A stretch of 64,000 nucleotides of DNA from Mycolicibacterium sp. ND9-15. Lineage in GTDB: Bacteria; Actinomycetota; Actinomycetes; Mycobacteriales; Mycobacteriaceae. Positions 42,128 through 52,209 of this stretch are shown piece after piece; position 1 is the stretch's first letter; every line of letters begins with the position of its first letter. The translations under genes were made by a program, and so were the position numbers. The stretch is from positions 285,501 through 349,500 of the forward strand of contig NZ_CP142362.1 of assembly GCF_035918395.1 (NCBI RefSeq). Direction: 5' to 3'. The notes under the pieces were generated by a model. It was not told where the DNA came from. It saw only the letters and a program-made list of their open reading frames with translations, and made no database searches.

Positions 42128-42202
42128 CTCACGAGCGACCGCAGAATGCCAAACTTGCGCGGCGTGTCGCGCGCAAACACGGTCGCTCGCGGCAGTTGTG
42201 AG
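42121..42202. terminator. Large nested palindrome between convergent genes; contains the 58-bp repeat
   Basis: Outer arms CTCATAAC (42121-42128) and GTTGTGAG (42195-42202, one G-T pair), next arms CGAGCGACCG (42132-42141) and complement (42180-42189), inner 7-bp stem TTGCGCG (42155-42161) with 42170-42176. It sits between the NTF2-like gene and the truncated peptidase, so it may terminate both transcripts. Confidence 0.6.
42132..42189 (-). repeat. 58-bp dispersed palindromic element, copy 2
   Basis: On the minus strand it starts CGAGCGACCGTGTTTGCGCG and ends GCGGTCGCTCG. It shares the first 32 bases almost exactly with copy 1 (12519-12576) and the last 11 closely; the stretch between is free to vary. 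Confidence 0.7.
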
Positions 42203-42203
42203 G

Positions 42204-42764
42204 CTAGGCGATCTCCTCGACCACCGTGTGGATGAACCGCATCTTCTCGAGCACCGCGGCCGCCAGCACGAAGGGATAGAGATCCGTTTCACCCATCGAG
42301 CGGTTCAACATGTTCAGCGCCCACGACAGTGGTAGCCACAACTCGATGATGGCGTCGAACCCGCTCGGCCCCAGCACTTTACGCTCGAATGTCGCCGCCG
42401 CGGGCGCGACACCGAACGCGGCGGCGGTGTCGAGGGTGTCGCGGATGTGCAGATAGTGCGCGAACGTCTCCGCCCAGTCCTCGGCCGAATGCATGGTGGC
42501 GTAGGAGGATACGTAGGTCTGCCCCCAGTTCGCGGGCGTTCCGTCGGTGTAGTGGCGGTCGAGCGCGGCCTGGTAGTCGGCGTCGGGTGGGCGCACGTCG
42601 AACAGCGCCTGCTGGATCCGCGCGGTGCGGTACCTCGCCAGCAGGCCGTCGGACGCATTCGGTGCCGGAAGTGCCATCAGTGCAGAACGGTAATCGGTTA
42701 TCGCCGTGATTGGGATTTCGGTGCGTAACTGATCGATGACCGACCAGATGCGCACCGAAGTCAC
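42204..42764 (-). pseudogene. Truncated putative zinc-binding metallopeptidase
   Basis: The C-terminal 120 residues (DADYQAALDRHYTDGTPANW, SSYATMHSAEDWAETFAHYL and IRDTLDTAAAFG) match a family of putative zinc-binding metallopeptidases about 350-370 residues long, in which zinc-ribbon cysteines and a HExGH-type zinc site lie upstream. That upstream half is missing: the first 65 residues are unrelated, and no HExxH or CxxC is present. The remaining frame is therefore probably an inactive 5'-truncated remnant. Its 5' side abuts the divergent SDR gene. Confidence 0.65.
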
Positions 42765-42768
42765 CCCG

Positions 42769-42774
42769 CATAAT
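42769..42774 (+). promoter_or_regulatory. Candidate -10 element for the second SDR
   Basis: CATAAT ends eight bases before the ATG at 42783; no ribosome binding site is present, so leaderless translation is likely. Confidence 0.35.
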
Positions 42775-42782
42775 CAACAGCC

Positions 42783-43577
42783 ATGCGAGCGATAGTCACC
42801 GGCGGTAACAGCGGCGTGGGTAAGGCGACGGCAGCGGCACTGGCGGCCGACGGCCACAGCGTCCTGATCGCCTGCCGCGATGTCGACAAAGGGAAGCGCG
42901 CTGCGGCCGAGATGGCCGGCGACGTCGACGTGGCCGCCGTCGATCTCGGCGACCTGGCCAGCGTGCGCGCGTTCGCCGACTCCGTGGAATCCGTTGACGT
43001 GCTGGTGAACAACGCCGGTGTGATGGGTATGCCGTTGACGCGCACCACCGACGGGTTCGAGGCCCACATCGGCATCAACCACCTCGGCCACTTCGCGCTG
43101 ACGTGCCTGCTGGCCGACCGGATCACGGACCGGGTCATCTCGGTGGCCAGCGCGACGTACTTGTTCAGCACGCTGCACCTCGAGGATCTCAACTGGCACC
43201 GCCGGAAATACTCGAAGTGGAGCGCCTACGGCGAATCCAAACTGGCCAACCTGTTGTTCGTCGCCGAGTTGGCCAACCGAGGCGTGCGCACGTACGCCAC
43301 CGATCCAGGCGCCACCGACACCGACATCACCCGATCGCTCGGAATGGGCGAGCATCGGCGGATGCGGCGCCTGATGCACACCCCGGCCCAGGGCGCCCGC
43401 GCCACCCTGCAGGCCGTGACAACCGAGCTCCCCAGCGGCACCTATCTGGCGCCGCGGTTCAACCAGTTCGGCCGGCCCAAGGTGACGCGGTTGCGGCGAA
43501 AGGCGGTCGATCCGGTGATGGCCCGCCGGTTGTGGGACGCGTCGGCCGAACTCACCGGATGCGACTGGCCGCGCTGA
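42783..43577 (+). CDS. Short-chain dehydrogenase/reductase (retinol dehydrogenase-like)
   Basis: A 264-residue SDR. TGGNSGVG is the cofactor loop, CRDVDKGKRAA suggests NADP preference (Arg after the second strand), VNNAGVMGMP and GINHLGHFALT are typical of the retinol-dehydrogenase/WWOX-like group, and the active-site Tyr/Lys is YGESK. The substrate is unknown. Convergent with aspS. Confidence 0.85.
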   Translation: MRAIVTGGNSGVGKATAAALAADGHSVLIACRDVDKGKRAAAEMAGDVDVAAVDLGDLASVRAFADSVESVDVLVNNAGVMGMPLTRTTDGFEAHIGINHLGHFALTCLLADRITDRVISVASATYLFSTLHLEDLNWHRRKYSKWSAYGESKLANLLFVAELANRGVRTYATDPGATDTDITRSLGMGEHRRMRRLMHTPAQGARATLQAVTTELPSGTYLAPRFNQFGRPKVTRLRRKAVDPVMARRLWDASAELTGCDWPR

Positions 43578-43635
43578 TCGGCACTGTCACCCGCGGTCGT
43601 AGCGTTCGTCGCGCCGGACCCGACGTGGACTGGGG

Positions 43636-45402
43636 CTAGTCGGTTTTCGGCTTGGCGTCGATGCCGGATTCCTTGCGCTGCTGCGCGGTGATCGGCGCGG
43701 GGGCACCGGTCAACGGGTCGACACCGCCGCCTGACTTGGGGAACGCGATCACCTCACGAATCGAGTCGGCGCCGGCCAGCAATGCGGTGGTGCGGTCCCA
43801 GCCGAACGCCAGCCCGCCGTGTGGCGGCGCGCCAAAGGTGAACGCTTCCAACAGGAATCCGAACTTCTCGTCGGCTTCGGCCTTGTCCAAACCCATCACC
43901 GCGAACACCCGCTCCTGAATGTCGCGGCGGTGGATACGGATCGAACCGCCGCCGATCTCGTTGCCGTTGCACACCACGTCGTATGCGTCGGCCAGCAGGC
44001 TGCCCGGATCGCTGTCGATGCGGTCCTCGAACTCGGGTTTGGGTGCGGTGAAGGCGTGGTGCACCGCGGTCCACGCACCGGATCCGACCGCCACGTCGCC
44101 GTGTGCCGTCGCGTCGTCGGCCGGCTCGAACAGCGGCGGGTCCACCACCCAGGTGAACGCCCAGGCGTCCGGGTCGATCATGTCCAGTCGCTTGGCGATC
44201 TCGATGCGGACCGAGCCGAGCAGCGCCCGCGACCCCTTGGCCGGACCGGCCGAGAAGAACACGCAGTCGCCCGGCGACGCGCCGACATGAGCGGCCAGAC
44301 CGTCGCGTTCGGCGTCGGACAGGTTCTTGGCGACCGGGCCGCCCAGCGTGCCGTCCTCCGCGACGAGCACATAGGCCAGCCCCTTGTGGCCGCGCTGTTT
44401 GGCGAAGTCCTGCCAGGCGTCCAGCGTGCGACGCGGCTGGGATGCGCCGCCGGGCATGACGACGGCGCCGACATACGGCGCCTGGAACACCCGAAACGGG
44501 GTGCCGGAGAAGTATTCGGCGCACTCGACGAGTTCGAGTCCGAATCTCAGATCGGGCTTGTCCGTACCGAACCGGCGCATGGCCTCCGCATAGGTGATCC
44601 TGGGCAACGGCAACGGCACGTCGTATCCGATCAACCGCCACAGGGCGGCGATGATCTCCTCGGAGACCGCGATCACGTCCTCGGAGTCGACGAAGCTCAT
44701 CTCGAGATCCAGCTGGGTGAACTCGGGCTGACGGTCGGCACGGAAGTCCTCGTCGCGGTAGCAGCGCGCGATCTGGTAGTACCGCTCCATGCCCGCCACC
44801 ATCAGCAACTGTTTGAACAGCTGCGGGCTCTGCGGCAGGGCGTAGAACGATCCCGGCTGCAGCCGAGCGGGCACCAGGAAGTCGCGGGCGCCCTCCGGGG
44901 TCGAGCGGGTCATCGTCGGTGTCTCGATCTCGACGAAGTCGTGGCGCGCGAGCACCTCCCGGGCCGCGGCATTCACCTTGGAGCGCAACCGGATCGCGTG
45001 ACCGGGGCCGTCGCGGCGCAGGTCGAGGTAGCGGTACCGCAGCCGCGCCTCCTCGCCGGCCTGCTCGTCGAGCTGGAACGGCAGCGGCGCGCTCTCCCCC
45101 AGCACGGTCAACGACGTCGCGTTGACTTCGATCTCACCGGTGGCGATCTCCGGATTGGCGTTGCCTTCCGGGCGGATCTCCACCACACCGTCGATGGCGA
45201 TGCAGAACTCCGCGCGCAACCGGTGCGCGGCTTCGAGCACCTGCCCTTCGCGGAACACGACCTGCGACACCCCCGACGCGTCGCGCAGGTCGATGAAGAT
45301 GACACCGCCATGGTCGCGGCGACGCGCCACCCAGCCGGCCAGCGTCACTTTCTGACCGGCGTCGGCGAGCCGCAACGATCCGGCGGCATGACTGCGCAGC
45401 AC
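43636..45402 (-). CDS. aspS: Aspartyl-tRNA synthetase (probably non-discriminating, Asp/Asn)
   Basis: A 588-residue class IIb synthetase. The OB-fold anticodon domain covers [23 protein letters not shown]; motif 2 is [20 protein letters not shown]; motif 3 is [13 protein letters not shown]; the GAD insertion typical of bacterial AspRS lies between. Mycobacterial AspRS is known to charge both tRNA-Asp and tRNA-Asn, with GatCAB correcting the latter. GTG at 45402 (VLRSHAAG) with AGGAG five bases upstream; the frame is open to 45588 but overlaps the divergent gene. Confidence 0.96.
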   Translation of the reverse strand: MLRSHAAGSLRLADAGQKVTLAGWVARRRDHGGVIFIDLRDASGVSQVVFREGQVLEAAHRLRAEFCIAIDGVVEIRPEGNANPEIATGEIEVNATSLTVLGESAPLPFQLDEQAGEEARLRYRYLDLRRDGPGHAIRLRSKVNAAAREVLARHDFVEIETPTMTRSTPEGARDFLVPARLQPGSFYALPQSPQLFKQLLMVAGMERYYQIARCYRDEDFRADRQPEFTQLDLEMSFVDSEDVIAVSEEIIAALWRLIGYDVPLPLPRITYAEAMRRFGTDKPDLRFGLELVECAEYFSGTPFRVFQAPYVGAVVMPGGASQPRRTLDAWQDFAKQRGHKGLAYVLVAEDGTLGGPVAKNLSDAERDGLAAHVGASPGDCVFFSAGPAKGSRALLGSVRIEIAKRLDMIDPDAWAFTWVVDPPLFEPADDATAHGDVAVGSGAWTAVHHAFTAPKPEFEDRIDSDPGSLLADAYDVVCNGNEIGGGSIRIHRRDIQERVFAVMGLDKAEADEKFGFLLEAFTFGAPPHGGLAFGWDRTTALLAGADSIREVIAFPKSGGGVDPLTGAPAPITAQQRKESGIDAKPKTD

Positions 45403-45468
45403 TGAAACTCCTGAGGAAATCGTCCGACAAGACAACTGCCCAAGTGTAGAGGGGCCCTTCCGCGCCGG

Positions 45469-45474
45469 TAGTTT
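45469..45474 (+). promoter_or_regulatory. Candidate -10 element for the PanE-like reductase
   Basis: TAGTTT ends six bases before GTG at 45481, giving a leaderless arrangement. Confidence 0.35.
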
Positions 45475-45480
45475 GGCGCT

Positions 45481-46398
45481 GTGGATGAGCGCTCGCGCGA
45501 AGACCCTGGCTGCGCGACCCGTACCGCGGTCGTTGGTCCCGGCGCCATCGGCTCGACGTTCGCTGCCCTGCTGCATGCGGCCGGTCACACGGTGACGCTG
45601 TGCGGCCGCACGCCGCGCGACTCGATTGAGGTCAGACCCGATGAGGGCGAGCCGATCGTAGTGCCCGGTCCCGTGCTGACCGATCCCGCCGCCATCGACA
45701 AACCGGTCGATGTCGTGTTGTTGGCGGTGAAGGACACCCAGACCGAACAGTCGGCCGGGTGGCTGGCCAGGTTGTGTGACGAACGCACGGTGGTGGGTGC
45801 GCTGCAGAACGGGGTCGAGCAGATCGAGCGCGTCGGCCGCTACTGCCCCGGATCGACGGTAGTGCCTGCGGCGGTGTGGGTTTCAGCGGAGTCGACGCAA
45901 GATGGCTTTGTCCGGTTGCGCACGGCGGCGCGCCTGGTGTTGCCCGACACCGCTGCCGCGCGGACGCTGGCGGACTTCTTCGAGGGCAGCGCGGTCGCGG
46001 TCGAGATCGATCCGAACTTCGTCAGCGCGGCCTGGCACAAACTTCTGGTCAATGCGGTCGTGGGGTTCATGGTGCTCACCGGTCGCCGCGCGGGCATTTT
46101 CCGCCGCGACGACGTGGCCGGCCTGGCACGCCGCTATCTCGCCGAGTGCCTGGCCGTCGCGCGGGCCGAGGGCGCCAAGCTGGGCGACGAGGTGATCGAC
46201 CAGATCGTCGACCTGCTCGCGAAGTCCCCGGAGGACATCACGACGTCGATGCTGACCGACCGCCAGGCGGGCCGGCGGTTGGAATGGGATATCCGCAACG
46301 GTGTGATCGTCCGCAAGGCCGCTGAACACGGGCTGCCCGCCCCGATCAGCGAGGTGCTGGTGCCGCTGCTGGCCGCGGCCAGCGACGGGCCCGGATAA
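45481..46398 (+). CDS. Ketopantoate reductase-like protein (ApbA/PanE family, Rv2573-like)
   Basis: A 305-residue NADP-dependent 2-dehydropantoate 2-reductase-like protein. The Rossmann motif is [15 protein letters not shown], the catalytic lysine is expected in [18 protein letters not shown], and the substrate Asn/Ser region in [20 protein letters not shown]. True PanE activity is uncertain because several paralogues exist in mycobacteria. Start GTG at 45481 is 79 bases from aspS, on the opposite strand. Confidence 0.82.
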   Translation: MDERSREDPGCATRTAVVGPGAIGSTFAALLHAAGHTVTLCGRTPRDSIEVRPDEGEPIVVPGPVLTDPAAIDKPVDVVLLAVKDTQTEQSAGWLARLCDERTVVGALQNGVEQIERVGRYCPGSTVVPAAVWVSAESTQDGFVRLRTAARLVLPDTAAARTLADFFEGSAVAVEIDPNFVSAAWHKLLVNAVVGFMVLTGRRAGIFRRDDVAGLARRYLAECLAVARAEGAKLGDEVIDQIVDLLAKSPEDITTSMLTDRQAGRRLEWDIRNGVIVRKAAEHGLPAPISEVLVPLLAAASDGPG

Positions 46399-46470
46399 CC
46401 GCACGGGCGGCGCCGGACGGCGATATCGTTTTCCGGCACCGATCGAGCGACGGCCTCTTAAAGGCGGCGG

Positions 46471-49400
46471 ATGAAAGCACCGGCGCGCTGCCCCACCTGC
46501 GCTACCGAAGCGCGTCTCGGCGCCCGGTTCTGCGATGGGTGCGGAACCCCGCTGGATAAGCCTCACCTCGCCGAGTACAAGCAGGTGACGGTGCTGTTCG
46601 CCGACGTGGTCCGGTCGATGGACATCGCCGCGGCGCTAGGCCCGGAGCGGCTCCGGGAAGTGATGACAGAGCTCGTGCTCCGCGCCACAGCCGTCATCCG
46701 TCGGTACGACGGCACCGTGAACCAATTCACCGGCGACGGAATCATGGCGCTGTTCGGCGCTCCGAGGGCATTGGAGGATCACGCTCGTCGGGCATGTCTG
46801 GCCGCGCTCGACGTTCAGGAAGAGGTCCGTGCCTTGGCAGCGGAGACCGCTCGCCGTGATGGGATCTCCCTGCAACTGCGGATCGGGCTCAACTCCGGAA
46901 TGGTTGTTGCCGGCGACATCGGTCCGGAAGCTCTCGCCTACACGGCGATCGGCGAGCACGTCGGGATGGCCCAGAGGATGGAATCCGTGGCGCCGCCCGG
47001 TGGAGTGATGCTCAGCGAATCCACGGCCCGGTTGGTTGAAGACGACACACGGCTCAGCGATCCGCAGCCCGTCCGCATCAAAGGGGCAACTGAGCCGGTG
47101 ACAGCGCGCCGACTGCTGGCCGTCGGCACCCATCGCCGCACCCGGCGGCGCACGGCCTCACTGGTAGGCCGACAGCGAGAGATGCGCCTGATAGAAGCGG
47201 CGCTCGACAAGGCGCTCGGCGGGCACGGGCGCGTCATAGCGATCAAAGGAGCGCCCGGGGTCGGCAAGAGCCGGATCACCGAGGAAGCCGTGGCAATGGC
47301 CAGGAACCACGGCATAGATGTCTTCGCCACGTACTGCGAATCGCATTCCAGCCGAATTCCATTCTCCGCCGCCGCCGAGCTGCTGCGCTCGTTCTTCGGG
47401 GTCGACGGGTTGGACCCAGCCGAGGCCGCGCTCAGAATCCGAACCAAGGCGCCCGAAGCGAATCCCGAGGATCTCGACCTGCTGCACGACCTGCTCGGTA
47501 TCGGTGACCACGGTGCAGGCAGTGGTATCGACCCAGACGCCCGCAGGCGTCGGCTCACCGGACTGCTCGCCACGGCGCTCTTCGCGCGTACCGAACCCGC
47601 CGTCCACGTCATCGACGATGCGCAGTGGATCGACTCCGTGAGCGAATCGATGCTCACCGAGCTGCTCTTTACTGTCCCGAAAGCGCATGCGCTGGTGTTG
47701 ATCACGTACCGTCCGGATTATCACGGTGAACTTGGCCGGGCACCCGGTACCGGCGTGATCACTGACGTGATTTCGCTTGCCCCCCTTGGTTACTCCGAGA
47801 CCTCGCGGCTGACCGCCGAATTGTTGGGGTCGGACCCCTCGGTCGCGCAGATCGCCGTACGCATTGCCGACCGCGGCGCGGGCAACCCGTTCTTCACCGA
47901 GGAGATCGTCCGCGACCTGGCCGAGCGCAAGATCCTTGACGGTGAACGCGGCGCCTACGTCTATAGGGGCGACGGCGAAGTCAGCGTTCCACCGACGGTT
48001 CAGGCCACCATCGCCGCGCGCATCGACCGCCTCGGCCCGGCCGCCAAGGCAACTCTCAACGCGGCTTCGGTGATCGGCTCCCAGTTCGGCGACGACTTAC
48101 TGAACGCGCTCGATGTCGCCGAAGTGGCCGAGTTGGTCGATGCCGAGCTTGTCGAGCCCGTGTCGCCGTCAGAGTTCGCCTTCCGACATCCGTTGATCCG
48201 AACGGTGGCCTACGAGTCGCAACTCAAGTCGAGCCGTTCGCAACTTCACCGGCGGGTAGCCGCCGCTATCGAACAGCAGGATCCGTCGTCAGTGGACAAG
48301 AACGCCGCCCTGATCGCGACTCATTTCGAGGCGGCGGGCGACCTGCATGAGGCTTTCGATTGGCATATGCGGGCCGGAACCTGGTCGGTACACCGCGATA
48401 TCGCGGCCGCCCGGATGAGCTGGGAGCGGGCACGCGCGGTCGCCGACGCGCTGCCCGAAGACGATCCCGGCCGGTTGACGATGCGGATCGTGCCACGAAC
48501 GTGGCTGTGCGCGACGGTCTGGCGGGTAGGAGGGGACCTCGACGACGTCGGCTTCGATGAGCTACGCGAACTGACGACCGCTGCGGGCGACAAGCGGTCG
48601 TTGGCGATGGGAATGATCGGGCAGGTACAGATGCTCAACTTCCACGGGAAGTTCACCGAAGCGTCGCAGCTCGCATCCGAGTACGTGGCCCTACTCGATT
48701 CGATCGGCGATGCGGAATTGACAATCGCCTTTCTCATCACTCCGACTCTGGCGAAGTGGAACGCCGGCCACATCTCCGAAGCCATGCGCTTGTCCCAACG
48801 CGCAATCGACCTTTCCGAGGGCGATCCGACTGCGGGCAATTTGGTCATCGGCTCTCCACTCGCCTTCATGCTGGCGCTGCGCGGATCGGCACGGTGCTGT
48901 CTCGGTATTTCGGGATGGCGCGATGATTTCGACTGTGCGATCGCGATGGCCCGCAGCGTCGATCCCTTCACTTTCTGCGGAGTCGTACAGTTCAAGTACA
49001 TCGCCGTGTTGAACTGGGCACTCCAGGCTGACGACGTGGCGCTGCACGACACTGCAGAGGCCTTGGAAATCGCTCGCCGCGGCGCCGATGACTTCACCGT
49101 CGCCAATGCCGAGTTCGCCCATGGCCTGGTGCTTGTACGCCACGGCAACGCAGACCACGAACGCGGTTTCGATCTGCTCGAAAGCGCCGCCCAGACGGCG
49201 CGGCAACACCGGTACACCATCATCGCGGCGTGGTGCACCGACCTCGATGTGGCGGCGGAGATGACCAGAAGAGGAGACTTCGAGACGGCAGTCGAGCTGG
49301 CGGGCCGCGTCCTGGACAACGAATTGGGCAGCGGTGAGGCGATCAATCAGGGTTGGGGCACAACGGTGCTCGTTGAAGCGCTGCTCGGCCGCGCGTCGGA

Positions 49401-49623
49401 GGGCGATCTCGACCTCGCCCAGGCCGCCATCGACCGGCTGTCGAACCTGCCGGCCGAACCCGGCTTCCTCTATTACGAGTTGCCGCTGATGCGGCTTCGG
49501 GCGCTGCTTGCCCGGGCACGCGGCGACGACGCGACCTACCGCGATCTGCGTGACCGCTACCGCAGCCATGCGGAGTCAACCGGTATGGAAGGGCACATCG
49601 CCCTGGCTCACGCCATGAGATAG
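46471..49623 (+). CDS. Cyclase-like / AAA ATPase signalling protein with zinc ribbon, cyclase residues degenerate
   Basis: A protein of 1050 residues. An N-terminal zinc ribbon (C7, C10, C21, C24) is followed by a class III cyclase domain (about 38-215) with metal residues D45 and D89, but the motif that is usually D-x-V-N-x-x-x-R reads E162-H-V-G165-M-A-Q-R169, so the transition-state Asn is Gly. The ATPase domain starts near 232 with the P-loop GAPGVGKS (260-267) and IDDAQWIDSV as Walker B. TPR-like helices follow; no C-terminal HTH was seen. It probably acts as a sensor ATPase and may not make cAMP. Confidence 0.83.
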   Translation: MKAPARCPTCATEARLGARFCDGCGTPLDKPHLAEYKQVTVLFADVVRSMDIAAALGPERLREVMTELVLRATAVIRRYDGTVNQFTGDGIMALFGAPRALEDHARRACLAALDVQEEVRALAAETARRDGISLQLRIGLNSGMVVAGDIGPEALAYTAIGEHVGMAQRMESVAPPGGVMLSESTARLVEDDTRLSDPQPVRIKGATEPVTARRLLAVGTHRRTRRRTASLVGRQREMRLIEAALDKALGGHGRVIAIKGAPGVGKSRITEEAVAMARNHGIDVFATYCESHSSRIPFSAAAELLRSFFGVDGLDPAEAALRIRTKAPEANPEDLDLLHDLLGIGDHGAGSGIDPDARRRRLTGLLATALFARTEPAVHVIDDAQWIDSVSESMLTELLFTVPKAHALVLITYRPDYHGELGRAPGTGVITDVISLAPLGYSETSRLTAELLGSDPSVAQIAVRIADRGAGNPFFTEEIVRDLAERKILDGERGAYVYRGDGEVSVPPTVQATIAARIDRLGPAAKATLNAASVIGSQFGDDLLNALDVAEVAELVDAELVEPVSPSEFAFRHPLIRTVAYESQLKSSRSQLHRRVAAAIEQQDPSSVDKNAALIATHFEAAGDLHEAFDWHMRAGTWSVHRDIAAARMSWERARAVADALPEDDPGRLTMRIVPRTWLCATVWRVGGDLDDVGFDELRELTTAAGDKRSLAMGMIGQVQMLNFHGKFTEASQLASEYVALLDSIGDAELTIAFLITPTLAKWNAGHISEAMRLSQRAIDLSEGDPTAGNLVIGSPLAFMLALRGSARCCLGISGWRDDFDCAIAMARSVDPFTFCGVVQFKYIAVLNWALQADDVALHDTAEALEIARRGADDFTVANAEFAHGLVLVRHGNADHERGFDLLESAAQTARQHRYTIIAAWCTDLDVAAEMTRRGDFETAVELAGRVLDNELGSGEAINQGWGTTVLVEALLGRASEGDLDLAQAAIDRLSNLPAEPGFLYYELPLMRLRALLARARGDDATYRDLRDRYRSHAESTGMEGHIALAHAMR

Positions 49624-49634
49624 ACACCATGCCT

Positions 49635-49640
49635 TACGGT
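49635..49640 (+). promoter_or_regulatory. Candidate -10 element for the SRPBCC protein
   Basis: TACGGT ends eight bases before ATG 49649 and only two before ATG 49643, so it favours 49649 as a leaderless start. Confidence 0.35.
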
Positions 49641-49648
49641 GTATGGCC

Positions 49649-50146
49649 ATGCAGCCGTGTGAGCGTGTCGGTCTGGATTTCATCGAGAGCGCGCCGTTCC
49701 GGTTCGTCAGCACCGTCGACCTGGCGATCACGCCCGAGCAACTCTTCGAGGTGCTCGCCGACGCGGAGTCGTGGCCGCACTGGGCCACCGTGATCACCGA
49801 GGTGACGTGGACGAGTCCCGAACCACGCGGCGTCGGCACCACGCGGACCGTGAAGATGCGCGGCGGCATCGTCGGCGACGAGGAGTTCTTAGCCTGGAAG
49901 CCCTACAGCCACATGGCGTTCCGCTTCAACGAAGCGTCGACGGGAAGCATCGCGGCGTTCGCGGAGGACTACCGGGTGGTGCGCACGCCTCACGGCTGTC
50001 ACCTGACATGGGTGATGGCGATGAAGCCCAGGGGCGTCGCCGCCCGGATCGGGATGTCGCTCGGGCGGCCGGTGATGGGCTGGATGTTCCAGAAGTTCCT
50101 GCACAACCTGCGCGACTACTCCGCCGAGCGGTACGCGGGGAAGTAG
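49649..50146 (+). CDS. SRPBCC (START/polyketide cyclase-like) family protein
   Basis: A protein of 165 residues with the SRPBCC pattern: STVDLAITPEQLFEVLADAESWPHWATVITEVTW, a strand-rich middle and a long C-terminal helix VMGWMFQKFLHNLRDYSAERY that closes the hydrophobic cavity. It probably binds a lipid or other hydrophobic ligand. ATG at 49643 is in frame six bases earlier; the -10-like hexamer argues for 49649. Confidence 0.82.
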   Translation: MQPCERVGLDFIESAPFRFVSTVDLAITPEQLFEVLADAESWPHWATVITEVTWTSPEPRGVGTTRTVKMRGGIVGDEEFLAWKPYSHMAFRFNEASTGSIAAFAEDYRVVRTPHGCHLTWVMAMKPRGVAARIGMSLGRPVMGWMFQKFLHNLRDYSAERYAGK

Positions 50147-50156
50147 CCCTCAGCGC

Positions 50157-50217
50157 CGCGAGACTGTAACCACGCAGGCGTCTTCTCGCACTTTCGCTGC
50201 TGGAACACAGTTTCGCG
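50157..50217. terminator. 61-bp imperfect palindrome between the SRPBCC gene and the broken carboxylesterase
   Basis: Arms CGCGAGACTGT (50157-50167) and ACAGTTTCGCG (50207-50217) pair with one G-T wobble. It begins eleven bases after the SRPBCC stop and ends one base before the esterase stop, so it could terminate both. Sequence differs from the 58-bp family. Confidence 0.5.
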
Positions 50218-50218
50218 A

Positions 50219-51284
<1,066 letters not shown>

Positions 51285-51315
51285 AACCGAATCGTAGTGT
51301 GCGAAGCTGATCGTC

Positions 51316-52209
51316 ATGACCTTCAACGAAGGCATGCAGATCGACACGAGCACCACCTCGTCGAGCGGTGGCGGACGTGGTCCCGGCCGCGGCATCGCGG
51401 TCGGTGGCGGGGTCGGCGGCCTACTAGTTCTCGTGGTGGCGTTGTTTCTCGGCGTCGACCCCAGCACGGTGGTGCCGCAGCAGGGCCCGTACGACAGCCA
51501 GGGTCTCGAGGCGCCCGGCTTCGACTTGAGCCAGTGCAAGACGGGTGCCGATGCCAACGAGATCCCCGAGTGCCGCGTGGTGGCAACTGGAAACTCGCTG
51601 GACGGAATATGGCCTCAGCTGATGCCGGACTACACCCGGCCGCACGTTCGGCTCTTCACCGGCAGTGTAGACACCGGATGCGGCCCAGCGACCAGCGAGG
51701 TCGGGCCGTTCTACTGCCCGCCGGATCAGACCGCCTATTTCGACGTCGACTTCTTCAATGTGCTGAGAGACCAATTCGGCTCCAGCGGCGGCCCGCTTGC
51801 GCAGGAATACGTCGTCGCCCACGAGTTCGGCCACCACATCCAGAACCTCACGGGCACGCTGAGGAAGTCGCAGGGTCCCGGCGCCGCGGGCCCGACGGGC
51901 GGCGGTGTGCGTACTGAACTGCAGGCCGACTGCTACGCCGGTGTGTGGGCGCACTACGCCGCCATCACCAAGCAGGAAGGCACCGACGTGACCTTTCTGG
52001 AACCGTTGACCGACAAGGACATCGAAGATGCTCTGTCGGCGGCGGCCTCGGTGGGCGATGACCGCATCCAGCAGCAGGCCACCGGCCGGGTCAACCCCGA
52101 GGCGTGGACCCACGGATCGGCGGCTCAGCGGCAGAAGTGGTTCACGGAGGGCTACCGCACCGGCGATCCGAAGGCTTGCGACACCTTCGCGACGAACGAC
52201 CTTGGGTAG
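51316..52209 (+). CDS. Neutral zinc metallopeptidase (YpfJ-like, Rv2575-like)
   Basis: A 297-residue membrane-anchored zinc peptidase. One membrane helix (about 27-46) follows a Gly/Ser-rich N-terminus; the zinc motif is H-E-F-G-H in VVAHEFGHHIQ (about 168-172) with a downstream third-ligand region ELQADCYAGVWAHYA. The family (PF04228 type) has unknown natural substrates. Its ATG at 51316 shares bases with the start region of the broken esterase on the other strand. Confidence 0.87.
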   Translation: MTFNEGMQIDTSTTSSSGGGRGPGRGIAVGGGVGGLLVLVVALFLGVDPSTVVPQQGPYDSQGLEAPGFDLSQCKTGADANEIPECRVVATGNSLDGIWPQLMPDYTRPHVRLFTGSVDTGCGPATSEVGPFYCPPDQTAYFDVDFFNVLRDQFGSSGGPLAQEYVVAHEFGHHIQNLTGTLRKSQGPGAAGPTGGGVRTELQADCYAGVWAHYAAITKQEGTDVTFLEPLTDKDIEDALSAAASVGDDRIQQQATGRVNPEAWTHGSAAQRQKWFTEGYRTGDPKACDTFATNDLG

